Assembly: GCA_027486585.1 (NCBI GenBank)
Contig: JAIXOU010000013.1
Coordinates: 1 to 51,779, forward strand
Source of the DNA: Verrucomicrobiaceae bacterium
Lineage (GTDB): Bacteria > Verrucomicrobiota > Verrucomicrobiia > Verrucomicrobiales > Verrucomicrobiaceae
Direction: 5' to 3'
DNA length: 51,779 bases
Positions 25,659 through 35,305 of the stretch are shown here, in pieces (the stretch's first letter is position 1; the number at the start of each line of letters is the position of its first letter). Made by a program: the position numbers and the translations under genes. A model generated the notes under the pieces. That model ran no database searches, had not been told where the DNA came from, and saw only the letters and a program-made list of their open reading frames with translations.

Positions 25659-27326
25659 TCACGGCGGGGTGAGCTTACTCACCAGATTGCTCAGATACGG
25701 GAAGAGTTGCTTCTTGCGACTGACGACACCGGGCATTTCATAGACCTGTGGGCTACGCTCGTGGTAGTCGATGGCGGTGGCGACTCGCTTATCTCCGGCG
25801 ATCAAAAGTACGCTGTAATGAGAGGTGATATCTGTGACCATGAGGCAGGCAAAGTGCAGGCTGTGTGCGGCACATAGAGAGACGAGCGCGGCATGAAGCT
25901 CGGATTGTTTTTTCCAAAATTCTTCCAGGCCCATTTCCTCGATCTGGCTGATGCTGATGCGCCAGCCGTTTTCCTCAAAGACTTTGCGGTCGCCTTCGAT
26001 GGCACGCGCTGGAGTGGCCTCACGGAGCAGGGAGCCGGCGGCAAAGAAGTCTTTTACAAACTCGGCGGCATCAATCTCAGCCACCTTGGCTAGCCATTCC
26101 AGGATCTCTCGGTCCGTCTTTGTGGAGGTTGGGCTGGTGAGATTCAGGGTATCTGAGATCAGGCCCGCACAGAGGCAGATGGCGGTGGACTTATCTGGTG
26201 TCAGGCCGCGCATCCGATACATGATGCCGACGATGGTGCTGGTGCTGCCCACGGGTTCATTGATGAAACGCACAGGCTCCTTGGTCCGCAGATTGCCGCT
26301 AAGTCGATGATGGTCGATCACTTCGACGATCTCCGCCTCATCAGCGCCTGCGACAGCTTGAGAGAATTCATTGTGATCCACCAGCACTAGCCGCGTGCGC
26401 GGCACTTCGACGAGGTCGGACTTGGAAAAGACGCCTTCAAGGCGCCCTGATTCCTCATCGATCACAGGGAAAAGTGGTTGATGCGCGTTTTGAACCACGT
26501 GGATGATTTCACGCAGAGGCGTACGGCTGCTGAAACTGTGGAAATCATGGATCAATGCCTCGGCAATCGGTCGGGAGAAGCGAATGAGCTGGGAGGCGCT
26601 TGCGGTGTCTTGCGGTGCTGAGATGACACTGACGCCCTTGTCCTTGGCCTGTTGTAATAAGCTTTCCCAGGGCATGAAGCCGCCTGTGACGACTAGACAA
26701 CGGACGCCAAGTTCCATCGCCAGGGCATGAATCTCAGGGCGATCCCCTGTGACCAAGACGACCTGACGTGGCGGAAATTGGCGTGCACGGTCTCGCGAAG
26801 TCTCGACGCTGGAGGCGGCGACGACGAGGACCAGATCTCCGACTGAATCTACATCACTTGTATCACCGATGAGGTCGCCTCCGAGCGCTGTATTCATGTT
26901 ATGAATGCTCGTGCGTACCTCACGATTCGCTGCGCTGTGTGTTGCATCACTTGGCAGGAAGAGCTGCGCCATTTCCTGAATCGTCGGCATTCCTAGAAGC
27001 CGATGTTCGGCATTCACCACGGGGATGGAGCGGAAGCTATGTTCCATCATTTTTCGATACACGGACAAAAAGGTCTCGTTTGGAGCGGCCGTCATCACCT
27101 CTCGGCGGCAAACGATGGCAGCGGTAGGACGTACGTCGAGAAGCAGCTTGGGTGGCTCAAGGCCTGCGAGTTTTAGCACCCAGCTCGTCCGTGCATTGAT
27201 CTCTCCGCAACAAGCAGCGATCACTTCATCCTCACGAACAAGACGCAGGAAAGCAGCGTAGCCGATGGCTGAACAGATCGCATCCGTGTCTGGATTGCGG
27301 TGACCGATGACGTAAATTGGGTCCAT
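25659..27326 (-). CDS. ppaC: Family II Mn-dependent inorganic pyrophosphatase with CBS and DRTGG domains
   Basis: A 555-residue protein. YVIGHRNPDTDAICSAIGYA starts the DHH domain with the metal ligands H9, D13 and D15. VLVDHNEFSQAV and VIDHHRLSG give the further ligands, and DHHA2 fills the C-terminus. Between them, residues ~70-300 hold a CBS pair (including FRSIPVVNAEHRLLGMPTIQ) interrupted by a DRTGG-like domain (VVLVTGDRPEIHALAMELGV). This architecture marks the nucleotide-regulated family II enzymes, in which AMP/ADP inhibit and ATP or diadenosine polyphosphates activate. It hydrolyses pyrophosphate from biosynthesis in the cytoplasm. Confidence 0.93.
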   Translation of the reverse strand: MDPIYVIGHRNPDTDAICSAIGYAAFLRLVREDEVIAACCGEINARTSWVLKLAGLEPPKLLLDVRPTAAIVCRREVMTAAPNETFLSVYRKMMEHSFRSIPVVNAEHRLLGMPTIQEMAQLFLPSDATHSAANREVRTSIHNMNTALGGDLIGDTSDVDSVGDLVLVVAASSVETSRDRARQFPPRQVVLVTGDRPEIHALAMELGVRCLVVTGGFMPWESLLQQAKDKGVSVISAPQDTASASQLIRFSRPIAEALIHDFHSFSSRTPLREIIHVVQNAHQPLFPVIDEESGRLEGVFSKSDLVEVPRTRLVLVDHNEFSQAVAGADEAEIVEVIDHHRLSGNLRTKEPVRFINEPVGSTSTIVGIMYRMRGLTPDKSTAICLCAGLISDTLNLTSPTSTKTDREILEWLAKVAEIDAAEFVKDFFAAGSLLREATPARAIEGDRKVFEENGWRISISQIEEMGLEEFWKKQSELHAALVSLCAAHSLHFACLMVTDITSHYSVLLIAGDKRVATAIDYHERSPQVYEMPGVVSRKKQLFPYLSNLVSKLTPP

Positions 27327-27420
27327 GAAAAGTGTGACGAAAAACGAGAAGTGGGAATCTAAGCACGGAACTCCAACTTTGTCAGGTGACTGTCAGAATA
27401 TGTTCGTTGGGCCTAGTTTC

Positions 27421-28041
27421 TTAAGTCCCGCGACGTTTCAGCACGGCTACCCAGCGATCCACGGATTTTCCAGGCGCGTCGGCAAGTGCACGACTCTGCT
27501 TATTGCGCGTATTGCTAATGACTTCCATGCCAAGGGATTCCAGGGCTCTTAGAGCTAGCCGATGCTCGACATCAAAATAACTGGTGATCACCAACATGCC
27601 ATCTGGTCGTAGTTTGGCGATTCCCTGATCGAAGATCTTTTTCCAGAGTTCCTGGCCATGCCAAAAGTTCTGATGGCGCAAAAAGACCATGTTAAAATCA
27701 TCTCCCAGCTCTTGATGCTGGTCGATCTTGGTGGCGTCTTCGATCAGAAACTTAGCGGGTAAATGACCATGGGTTTCGCGTGCTTGGCGGATTTCTCGAA
27801 TGCGGATGTCAGCTCCAATCATTTCGACATCGCCTCCTTTTGTCAGTTCTGAGCCGACCTTGATCAGCGTCTCCGCCTCATCACAGCGACCACAGGCCAG
27901 ATTTAAAATACGCATGTCCTTCACCGCCGCCGGCGGTAGATGGGGAGAGATCGAGTCATGCAAAAGCCTCTTCAGCTTGGACATGTCTTCGGCGATGGAG
28001 GGCGGCATCTGCATGGGTAGGCGGGATGGAGAGACGGCCAT
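27421..28041 (-). CDS. Class I SAM-dependent methyltransferase
   Basis: A 206-residue protein from ATG 28041; a TTG at 28068 could extend it by nine residues. RILNLACGRCDEAETLIKVG is motif I, the SAM-binding loop. VEMIGADIRIREIRQAR holds the acidic residue at the end of strand 2, and FLIEDATKIDQ and DFNMVFLRHQNFWHG follow in the order expected of a Rossmann methyltransferase. ALESLGMEVISNTRNKQSRA near the end may contact the substrate, which I cannot name. It stands alone between the pyrophosphatase and the DUF1549 gene. Confidence 0.8.
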   Translation of the reverse strand: MAVSPSRLPMQMPPSIAEDMSKLKRLLHDSISPHLPPAAVKDMRILNLACGRCDEAETLIKVGSELTKGGDVEMIGADIRIREIRQARETHGHLPAKFLIEDATKIDQHQELGDDFNMVFLRHQNFWHGQELWKKIFDQGIAKLRPDGMLVITSYFDVEHRLALRALESLGMEVISNTRNKQSRALADAPGKSVDRWVAVLKRRGT

Positions 28042-28167
28042 CAAACACGTAAAATGCCCATTCGGCAAATCCGGCAGTATGAAAATGTGAAGCTCAGGCG
28101 TTTCTGCCTAACCAAGGCTACAATCATCCAGGCCCAGATTGGCGGGCCTAGATTTTAAGCCGACAAA

Positions 28168-31041
28168 TCAATGGGTAAAGTAGAACTCCTTGGCATTCAT
28201 GAGTGCCCAGAACACGTCCTCAAGAGCTGCCTGGCGCTGGTCGGCGGCGTTAGCGAGCGCTTGTTGGATGGTGACCCATTCTTTTTCAACTGGGGCACGG
28301 CCAAAGACACGCAGGTAGAGATCATTGACGATTTCGTGGTCTGTCTTTTTCTCCTGAATCATGGTGGCGACAACTTTGCCCTGCTTGATGCGATCATTGA
28401 CAGCGTCTCCGTTCATGAGATGAAGGGCCTGGGAAAGTGTCGGCTCCATCTTGACTTCACAGGAGCAGACGGATTCACGCTTGGCACGGCCAAAGGTGGT
28501 GAGGAAATAATTGCTCACGGCACCATCAGCGATCTGCACGGCACGAGCACCCAGAGGCAGGCCCTGGAATTTATTGGGCGTGTCAGTGATCTGAGAGATG
28601 GCATCAAGAAGGATCTCGGCACGGACACGGCGGACTTGAGCGTGTGAGAAATTCTTCTTATCGCCGGCGTTGGTCTCATTGACCTTGGTGCTGCGTTGGT
28701 AGGTCATGGAGCTGCAGATGTCCTTCACCAGTCGACGCATGTCGTATTTGTAATCGGTCAGATTCTTGGCCAATGCGGTCAACAGCTCAGGATTGGAGGG
28801 TGGATTAGACACACGCACGTCATCCACAGGATCGACAATGCCTAGACCAAAGAAATGAGCCCAAGTGATGTTGGCGATGTTGCGGGCGAAGAAAGGGTTT
28901 TTTGGGGAAGCCATCCATTCAGCCAGGATTTTGCGACGGTCTTCACCTGGTTTGATCTCAGGGGTTTCTCCACCGAGGAACTTGGGCTTCATGACAGCTT
29001 GGGTGAGGAAGTGTTTCGATTCACCGCCTTTGCTGTTATAGATGATGACTTCCTGCGGATCGTCGGTGTTTTTGCGCCCGATCTGGGAGAAGAAGGCTTT
29101 GAAGCCATAGTAATCATCCATGGTCCAGCGATCAAACGGGTGATTGTGGCACTGCGCGCACTGAATGCGCATACCCATGAAGACCTGGGCCACATTTTCG
29201 GTCAGCTTGAGCTGGTCGAGTTCTGTCTGGTAGAAATTGACGGCTGGGCTGGAGACCGTACCACCCGTGGAGGAAAGCAGCTCGGTGACGATCTCATCAA
29301 GCGGAATGTTTTTGCCAATGCGTTCGGCCAACCAATTGTAATAAAGCAGCGCATTTTTGTAGAAGGGCGGGACGTTGTTGTTACCAGCAATGCCAGAGCG
29401 AATTTGCAGCAATTCTGCCCATTTCATGACCCAGAGCTCGGTGAACTCTTTGCGCTGAGTCAGGGTGTCGATCAAGGCTTCACGTTTCTTTGGATTAGCG
29501 TCTGCCAGGAAGCCGCGAATGTCTGAAGGCTGCGGATAGACGCCGATGACGTCGATGTACACGCGGCGGACATATTCTTCATCGGTGCAGAGACCGCTGG
29601 GAAGGATGCGGAGCTTGTGGAGGTTCTCATCGACCAAAGTGTCGATGTAGTTGGCTTCAGCCAGTTTTGGCCGCTCATACTGGAGCTTGGCAGGGATGAC
29701 GAGGACTTGAGCGGTTACGCTATAGACATTAAAACGAGCCAAGGTAAAGGCGGCTCCACGCTCACCACTGGTGACTAAGCCCTCTTTATTGATAGTGGCT
29801 GTCGGGTCGTTGTTTGACATGAACAAGGCCAGCTTGGTCACATCGCGATCGGTGCCGTCTGAATACGTGGCACGCACGGTGATTTGTTGGGTATTGCCGA
29901 CACCTTCCAAGACGATTTGTTTTGGGAAGATTTCGATGCCGGTCACCTTGGCAATGTCAGGTTTGTCACTGACGGCACCGTCTTTGATCCATTCGAGCAC
30001 GGCTTGATTGTAAATGGACTCGGGCGTGTAGCATTGATTGCCTGAGTGGGGCACGGCACCCACCGCTTTTTCCACCAAGGTGCTGTCCTCTGGAATCGCC
30101 AGATTGACACGGCGACCCACGAGCTCACGCGTGATTCGGGTGTAGTCGCCATCGGGGTCCATGCCAAAAAGACTGAGTCGGAAGCCGTCTTTACCTCGTG
30201 CAGCACCATGGCACCCGCCTTGATTACAGCCACCACGGAGGAAGACAGGCATGACATCCAGATGGAAGGAAATGGGGCGGTCTTTGTTGCCATCTTTAAC
30301 CGCTACAGCGGCCTTCACCGTTTGGTTGCCTAAGTTGGCGATGATCTCGGTCGCGCCTGCATCCGAAACTGGTAAGACGCTATCTCCGTCCAATTTAGCG
30401 ATCTTTGAGTCAGCGACGCGGAGATTCGACAATTGAGTCACGTCGCGTGTCGTGGCATCATTGAAGGTCGCCATGACGACAACGCGATGAAAGTCACGTT
30501 TGGTTTCCAGATTGAATTTGTCTGGGAAGATTTCCAGCTTGGTCAGGGCAGGGAGCTTTTCCTGAATGGCTGCCATGGCCTTCACTTCTTCAGGAGATTT
30601 ATAACGTGCGACAACGCCCTGTGGCCATTTGGCACCTTCGGCAATCCAACGCTTGAGTAAGTCGATGTCAGCTTTTGGCAGGGGACCACCTTTGGGTGGC
30701 ATGACATCGTCGTCGTCGGCAGGTAGAACGAGACGCTTGATTAGCTCGCTTTCATCCGGTTTGCCAGCCACTAGGGCAGGGCCTGATTCACCGCCTTTGA
30801 GCAGGGATTCGGCCGTATCCATGAGCAATTTACCTTTAACCTTATTGGGGTTATGACACTCCAGGCATTTGGTTTCCAAAATGGCCTGCACGTGGCTGAA
30901 ATCGACACCTGCTGGAGCTGCGGCGACAGCGGGGGCAGGGGCTGGCGCTGCAGGAGGGGCAGGTGGCGGCGTCTGAGCATGGGCGATCAGTGATAGTCCG
31001 CAGAGGCCTAGTGAAAGGCGTTTAAATGAAGAGCGTGTCAT
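28168..31041 (-). CDS. Planctomycete-type cytochrome + Ig-like + DUF1549/DUF1553 protein
   Basis: A 957-residue protein from ATG 31041 (MTRSSFKRLSLGLCGLSLIA is the signal). After an Ala/Pro-rich linker the cytochrome domain has C59-x2-C62-H63 (KCLECHNPNK) with DDDVMPPKGGPLP. Two Ig-like segments follow. Between them is GGCNQGGCHGAARGKDGFRL, with a C-x4-C-H spacing typical of this family. DUF1549 comes next (EEYVRRVYIDVIGVYPQPSD, then CAQCHNHPFDRW), and DUF1553 ends the protein. It is a multi-domain exported protein, probably heme-binding. It follows the PPC gene by 70 bp on the same strand. Confidence 0.92.
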   Translation of the reverse strand: MTRSSFKRLSLGLCGLSLIAHAQTPPPAPPAAPAPAPAVAAAPAGVDFSHVQAILETKCLECHNPNKVKGKLLMDTAESLLKGGESGPALVAGKPDESELIKRLVLPADDDDVMPPKGGPLPKADIDLLKRWIAEGAKWPQGVVARYKSPEEVKAMAAIQEKLPALTKLEIFPDKFNLETKRDFHRVVVMATFNDATTRDVTQLSNLRVADSKIAKLDGDSVLPVSDAGATEIIANLGNQTVKAAVAVKDGNKDRPISFHLDVMPVFLRGGCNQGGCHGAARGKDGFRLSLFGMDPDGDYTRITRELVGRRVNLAIPEDSTLVEKAVGAVPHSGNQCYTPESIYNQAVLEWIKDGAVSDKPDIAKVTGIEIFPKQIVLEGVGNTQQITVRATYSDGTDRDVTKLALFMSNNDPTATINKEGLVTSGERGAAFTLARFNVYSVTAQVLVIPAKLQYERPKLAEANYIDTLVDENLHKLRILPSGLCTDEEYVRRVYIDVIGVYPQPSDIRGFLADANPKKREALIDTLTQRKEFTELWVMKWAELLQIRSGIAGNNNVPPFYKNALLYYNWLAERIGKNIPLDEIVTELLSSTGGTVSSPAVNFYQTELDQLKLTENVAQVFMGMRIQCAQCHNHPFDRWTMDDYYGFKAFFSQIGRKNTDDPQEVIIYNSKGGESKHFLTQAVMKPKFLGGETPEIKPGEDRRKILAEWMASPKNPFFARNIANITWAHFFGLGIVDPVDDVRVSNPPSNPELLTALAKNLTDYKYDMRRLVKDICSSMTYQRSTKVNETNAGDKKNFSHAQVRRVRAEILLDAISQITDTPNKFQGLPLGARAVQIADGAVSNYFLTTFGRAKRESVCSCEVKMEPTLSQALHLMNGDAVNDRIKQGKVVATMIQEKKTDHEIVNDLYLRVFGRAPVEKEWVTIQQALANAADQRQAALEDVFWALMNAKEFYFTH

Positions 31042-31111
31042 GGGGGCTGACGGGGTGAGGATTGAACTGGTTACGCTGGGGTTTCTAAAAGATCGCAATG
31101 CTCGGTGAGAC

Positions 31112-33559
31112 TTATTTAGCACCTGAGGCCTCTAGTCGGAGCTGCTCTAAACGGGAAAGCACTTTCGGGGCGGCTGGTTTGGCTGCTTCCTTGGGCTTAT
31201 TCTGAGCTACCACAGCGGCTGCTGGAGGCGGGGTGACGACCTTTCTTGGTGCATCGATTCGCAGCACAGAACCCAGTGCGATGCGATGTGTCGTGGTGCC
31301 GCCAGGGACCGGGACTTCCACTTGGACAAAAAGATTGTTTTGCTTGCCGATGGGAGACTTGTCATGGGTCTTTACTTTGAAACTGACCTCTTTGGTGTCC
31401 TTGGTGATCTTTGCTGATTCGATCGGGATGGTATCAGGAACGCCCACCACTTGTGCGACAGCTTCTCCAGTGAAGGCTTGTAACGTTTCCAATTTGGCCA
31501 CCATGATGGCTTCTTTACCCTGTTCTACGGCAGTGAGCGGGATGGCTGGTGCACTGACATAAGCGGCAGCCGTGCTGACTTCGCAGAAAGGGGAAGCATT
31601 GAAGACTCGGCCATTGCCAGCGTCGGCTTCTCCCATGACAACGAATTTCCAGGTGCCAGCAGGAGCGTTTGCATTGGCATCGAGGACGAAATTGCACTCA
31701 TTTTGCCCTTCGGGAATGGTCTGTTCTCCGAGCGTGCTGACACCTGCTGGCTTCCAGACCATGAGGACACGGATGGCGGTTTTGAAGCCTTCCTTGCGTT
31801 TAGCGATCACTTTTAAATTCATGACGCCATTGGTGACGAGTGGAACGGCTGGCTTGACGATTTCAAGAGAATAAGGTGCTTCTTCAACCACAGCCACAGG
31901 TAGCTTGTCCTCAATGTCGGTGAGGAAAATGGTGTTTCCCTGGCGGACGATGTCGAAATCTTGGCGCATTTTACCGATCACCTTCTGAGCAGGATCAACG
32001 GGCTTCAATTGCATGGCCACAGTCGCGTGTCCGAGCGGTGCATCTGGAGCGGCTTCGAAGAGCAGGGGCATGCCGGGCTGATCTTTGGGGACGACATCTG
32101 AAATCATCTTGATGCCTGGGGGTAAACCAGGAGCGTCAAACTTGAAATCACCACTGACATTGCTGCGGGTGAAATTTTCTAGCAAAGCCATGCGTCCACC
32201 ACGGGGGACAGCCATGAATTGACGATAATGCGAATCGTTCACCGAGTAGTTCGGTGAGGCAAAGGTCATTTCAGGCTGGCTGGCCACCATTTCAATCCGG
32301 TAAACAAAATTGGCACCACCACGCTCTAGATGATCGGTGACTCTCACGAAATAAACGCCATCCGCAGGAACCTTCAGCGTCTGCTTGCTATCGAGACGGC
32401 GGCGGCCGCCACCGTCGTCATTTCCGCCAAGGCCACTGCCTTTTTCATTATAAACATTCACTACTGAGTCCAGCGGTGAGCCAAGACTCTGGGCAAAGGT
32501 TTGGAGAACGACTTGCTGATCCTTTTTCAAAGTCACTTTAAAGTAGTCGATATCTCCTGGTTTATCGATGATGCCATTGAGGGCAATCGGCTCGCCCAAG
32601 GCACTTGGCGTAGCTTTTGCTTGATCTTCGTTAGGCTCCACTTCCAATACATTGTCAAAGGGCACGAGACGGAAAGGATTTCCAGAGGGGGCGGCCTCTT
32701 GAGTCTTTGAATAGATCATGAAACTTGGATCTGGCTCGGCTGGGATCTGGGCATCTTCCTCAAAGGTGCCGTCTTTTTCGATGAAGCGGACCTTCGTCGC
32801 CGAACCCAGCTTTCCACCTGCTGGATAGACCACATCTGGACGGCGGAAGCTGCCGACGTGGAGGCGGTAGTAGTTATTACCACCACCGCGGTAGGATGAC
32901 TCACGCATCATGACATAGTAGTCACCATCATACTCAGCCACAAAGGAGCAATAGCCGTCTTGGCGATGCAGAATCGTGTCATCCGAGAAGGCTTTTTCAA
33001 AGCGGTCCTTGTCAATGATCGCGATGTAGGGATCAAAAGGCGTGTAGCCAAGACGCAAGCCGTCTGCTTCCACACTGATGCGTTGGCCTTTTTTAACCGT
33101 GACCTTGTAGTAGTCCACGTCTTCACTGAGAACCACGCCTTCGACGGTTTGATTGAGCTGGATCACCTGAGCCGCCTCAAATTCGGTGTTGGGCTCTTTT
33201 TCGGTTACATTCGGAAAAGGGCCGACAAAGAGCTGACGTGCGTGGGAGACTCCTGATTTGGTGCGAATACGTATCAGATGATTGCCTGAAGGCACATCTG
33301 GGGCGATGGCGACGGTCACCTGCACTTTATTCTTTTCGACTTTATCAACGCTCTTTTGTGTAAACCCAGGGGAGAAGAAAATCAGACTTTCGAAGTCCTC
33401 CAGACGACTTCCGGTAACGGTAAGCTGTAGGTCTGAACCCTTTTGACCGCCATTGGGAATGGTCGCGGAGAATTCGGGATAGGCAGCCTGCGCAGTTGAA
33501 AAACTGAGTGCAAAAGCTAGAGCGAATAAAGAATGACGAGGGGACATGATGAGCTTCAT
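31112..33559 (-). CDS. Large exported protein with PPC-type (pre-peptidase C-terminal) beta domains
   Basis: An 815-residue protein; ATG 33547 is an alternative start. The signal peptide (PRHSLFALAFALSFSTAQAA) is followed by an IPT/Ig-like domain (YPEFSATIPNGGQKGSDLQL). Two PPC-like modules follow, each with the pattern EPNTEFEAAQVIQLNQTVEG then DVDYYKVTVKKGQRISVEAD, and again EPNEDQAKATPSALGEPIAL. More beta domains and a Pro/Ala/Lys-rich C-terminus complete it. PPC domains serve as exported binding or maturation modules. The gene is directly upstream of the cytochrome/DUF1549/DUF1553 gene, the same pairing found at 47868-51779, so the two products probably work together outside the inner membrane. 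Confidence 0.87.
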   Translation of the reverse strand: MKLIMSPRHSLFALAFALSFSTAQAAYPEFSATIPNGGQKGSDLQLTVTGSRLEDFESLIFFSPGFTQKSVDKVEKNKVQVTVAIAPDVPSGNHLIRIRTKSGVSHARQLFVGPFPNVTEKEPNTEFEAAQVIQLNQTVEGVVLSEDVDYYKVTVKKGQRISVEADGLRLGYTPFDPYIAIIDKDRFEKAFSDDTILHRQDGYCSFVAEYDGDYYVMMRESSYRGGGNNYYRLHVGSFRRPDVVYPAGGKLGSATKVRFIEKDGTFEEDAQIPAEPDPSFMIYSKTQEAAPSGNPFRLVPFDNVLEVEPNEDQAKATPSALGEPIALNGIIDKPGDIDYFKVTLKKDQQVVLQTFAQSLGSPLDSVVNVYNEKGSGLGGNDDGGGRRRLDSKQTLKVPADGVYFVRVTDHLERGGANFVYRIEMVASQPEMTFASPNYSVNDSHYRQFMAVPRGGRMALLENFTRSNVSGDFKFDAPGLPPGIKMISDVVPKDQPGMPLLFEAAPDAPLGHATVAMQLKPVDPAQKVIGKMRQDFDIVRQGNTIFLTDIEDKLPVAVVEEAPYSLEIVKPAVPLVTNGVMNLKVIAKRKEGFKTAIRVLMVWKPAGVSTLGEQTIPEGQNECNFVLDANANAPAGTWKFVVMGEADAGNGRVFNASPFCEVSTAAAYVSAPAIPLTAVEQGKEAIMVAKLETLQAFTGEAVAQVVGVPDTIPIESAKITKDTKEVSFKVKTHDKSPIGKQNNLFVQVEVPVPGGTTTHRIALGSVLRIDAPRKVVTPPPAAAVVAQNKPKEAAKPAAPKVLSRLEQLRLEASGAK

Positions 33560-33589
33560 ACGCCTTATTTTAGAAAAAATTGCGCTTTG

Positions 33590-33622
33590 AAAAAAAATAG
33601 CCCAGTGAATTTCACTGGGCTA
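33590..33622 (-). terminator. Rho-independent terminator
   Basis: On the minus strand TAGCCCAGTGAA and TTCACTGGGCTA form a 12-bp stem with almost no loop, followed by a run of eight T. It is 21 bp after the stop of the gene at 33643-34314 and separates it from the PPC operon. Confidence 0.9.
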
Positions 33623-33642
33623 CGGAGGCAGCTGCTGGGTGT

Positions 33643-34314
33643 TTACTTATTTAGAAGGACCTTCAGCTGGCCGTTATGGACCTCTAATTGTTGAATCCCA
33701 GCGAGAAAGCGCTGAAGACCAGGATCGCTTTCAATGTTCTTGGCGATCAGGTCCACGCCTTTTAGGTCGGCCAACCAAGCGTTTGGCAGGGAAATACCGC
33801 CAAGACTGACGTCATCTAAAATGAAAGAAAGCTTCTGGCCTGGGTTCAGGCTGGCGCCAAAAGTGAGCCTCATGCGGATTTTTTGACCTGGCACGAGCGG
33901 GAAATCCTCTGGAGCTGTGAGAATGATGGCGGAGGAGACGGTGCCCTCACCGAAGTTGACTTCCACGGACTCACCTAAATTCTGTTTGGCCAAATAAGCA
34001 TTCACTTCGCGCTCGGTGACGATCAGCGTGCGTTTGGCTAATTCAGGATCAACCGTTGCCGCTGGTTGAGTCGCGGCGGTGGGAGCGGAAAAGGCAGCTA
34101 GTTTGTCATCAAAGACGGTCTGCTCCTGCGCCGTCAGCGTCACGGGTTGCATCGGACTCGGGTAAAGTGTGTGTTTTACCCACCAGGCACCTGCCGCTGC
34201 CGCAATGCCACCTGTGACGACGATGACACCGAGAACAATGAGGATGACTTTCTTGACCGAAAGACCTGGATTGGGTGTGGAACTGACTTCTGGTGTGATG
34301 ATGGGGGTTTCCAT
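33643..34314 (-). CDS. Single-pass membrane protein, unknown function
   Basis: A 223-residue protein. A ~20-residue N-terminal cytoplasmic tail precedes one transmembrane helix at residues ~22-44 (VILIVLGVIVVTGGIAAAAG). The exported remainder (LTAQEQTVFDDKLAAF, TLIVTEREVNAYLAKQNLGE, KIRMRLTFGASLNPGQKLSF) has a beta-rich pattern that may bind lipid or other membrane components, but no family is recognised. A strong terminator follows the stop. Confidence 0.72.
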   Translation of the reverse strand: METPIITPEVSSTPNPGLSVKKVILIVLGVIVVTGGIAAAAGAWWVKHTLYPSPMQPVTLTAQEQTVFDDKLAAFSAPTAATQPAATVDPELAKRTLIVTEREVNAYLAKQNLGESVEVNFGEGTVSSAIILTAPEDFPLVPGQKIRMRLTFGASLNPGQKLSFILDDVSLGGISLPNAWLADLKGVDLIAKNIESDPGLQRFLAGIQQLEVHNGQLKVLLNK

Positions 34315-34375
34315 AGTGATTCTTTCTGATGCTGTGACGCCGATCTTATTCAGTATAAGAAGCCCTCTAACATTA

Positions 34376-34402
34376 TTATTCTAACCGTAAATCGTAACAG
34401 AT
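34376..34402 (-). repeat. 27-bp second copy of the PQQ-propeller gene 3' end
   Basis: TTATTCT-ACCG-AAATCGTAACAGAT here matches 35306-35332 at 25 of 27 positions, and the latter is the 3' end of the propeller gene. Read on the minus strand it encodes ICYDLRLE and a stop, against ICYDLRSE and a stop in the intact gene. Just upstream, with one frameshift, GQKTSRAICYDLRLE recalls DRKSGTRVICYDLRSE. It is probably a decayed remnant. The two copies flank the unknown gene at 34530-35117. Confidence 0.6.
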
Positions 34403-34529
34403 GGCTCTGATGTCTTTTGGCCTGACTCAGTTTCCCTGAAGTGCGAGGACAGCTGGCACAGCCTGATCAACAATGTCGTGGGCTTGATGAGGTGTTCATC
34501 TAACTTGGAAAGAATGATACGGCTATGGT

Positions 34530-35117
34530 TCATACGGTGACGGGACGGATCCAGGTTTGTTTGAGCTCTCGTTGGCCTGGGCCCGGACGGCCTGTCATGG
34601 CCGTGAAGCGGCTGGGGTGAGGCATCACACCGAGAGGAAGTGGGGTGCGGATTTCGGGAAGATAGGGCAGCAACTCGCTCCAAAAGGAGTGATCGGGCTC
34701 ACAACGATGGCCCGCCTCTGCAATGAATCTCAGCACGTCTGCCGCTCGTTCTTGCAATGCCAAATGAGCTAAATGTTGAGGCTTCAGATCAGGGGCTGAG
34801 ACCATCGCGGCAGCGATTCGGATGCGTTGTGGGTTATAAGGCAGACAAGGGTGAAGCAGGGCTATGGCCAGACCCTCAGGAGATAAGGATGCCGTCAGCT
34901 GGCGGGCTGGTTTCCAATCTGGGGGCATATAGTAGCGGCAGCCTCTCTGAAAGGCTAGTTGCGTGAAGTCATCAGCCTCTCGTAATCCTTGGGTCCGGGC
35001 ACTGTGAAGTAGCACCGATTGGTGCATGGGCTGGCCAAGACGCTGAGCTAAAGATGGAGCATGAACAGCCGATGGAGTGGTCGGCAGGGTGAGGCGGGGG
35101 TGAGCTGACTTTTGCAT
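34530..35117 (-). CDS. Unknown protein, 195 aa
   Basis: A 195-residue protein. The interior looks protein-like and conserved in style (EADDFTQLAFQRGCRYYMPP, PEGLAIALLHPCLPYNPQRI, FIAEAGHRCEPDHSFWSELL), with helices rich in Leu and Ala. I recognise no domain. It has no signal peptide, so it is probably cytoplasmic. It lies between two copies of the propeller gene 3' end (34376-34402 and 35306-35332), and about 190 bp on each side hold no gene. It may be cargo acquired at that 3' end. The start at 35117 is the first ATG; MHQSVLL at 35027 is an alternative. Confidence 0.6.
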   Translation of the reverse strand: MQKSAHPRLTLPTTPSAVHAPSLAQRLGQPMHQSVLLHSARTQGLREADDFTQLAFQRGCRYYMPPDWKPARQLTASLSPEGLAIALLHPCLPYNPQRIRIAAAMVSAPDLKPQHLAHLALQERAADVLRFIAEAGHRCEPDHSFWSELLPYLPEIRTPLPLGVMPHPSRFTAMTGRPGPGQRELKQTWIRPVTV

Positions 35118-35305
35118 AGGGAGTTATAACACAGCTTGGCGGAACAGCTCCCTAAACTGAAAGCCGCCCCAACACAGCATGATGTGAGAGACTTGTGTGA
35201 ATGACGATAACAAATAAAGGTATTGTATCTAAAAGTGGCTGTTACTTGCCGTTTGGCGACTATCCATTGAAATTCAACGAGTCATAAACTGAATTGAGCG
35301 CTTTT

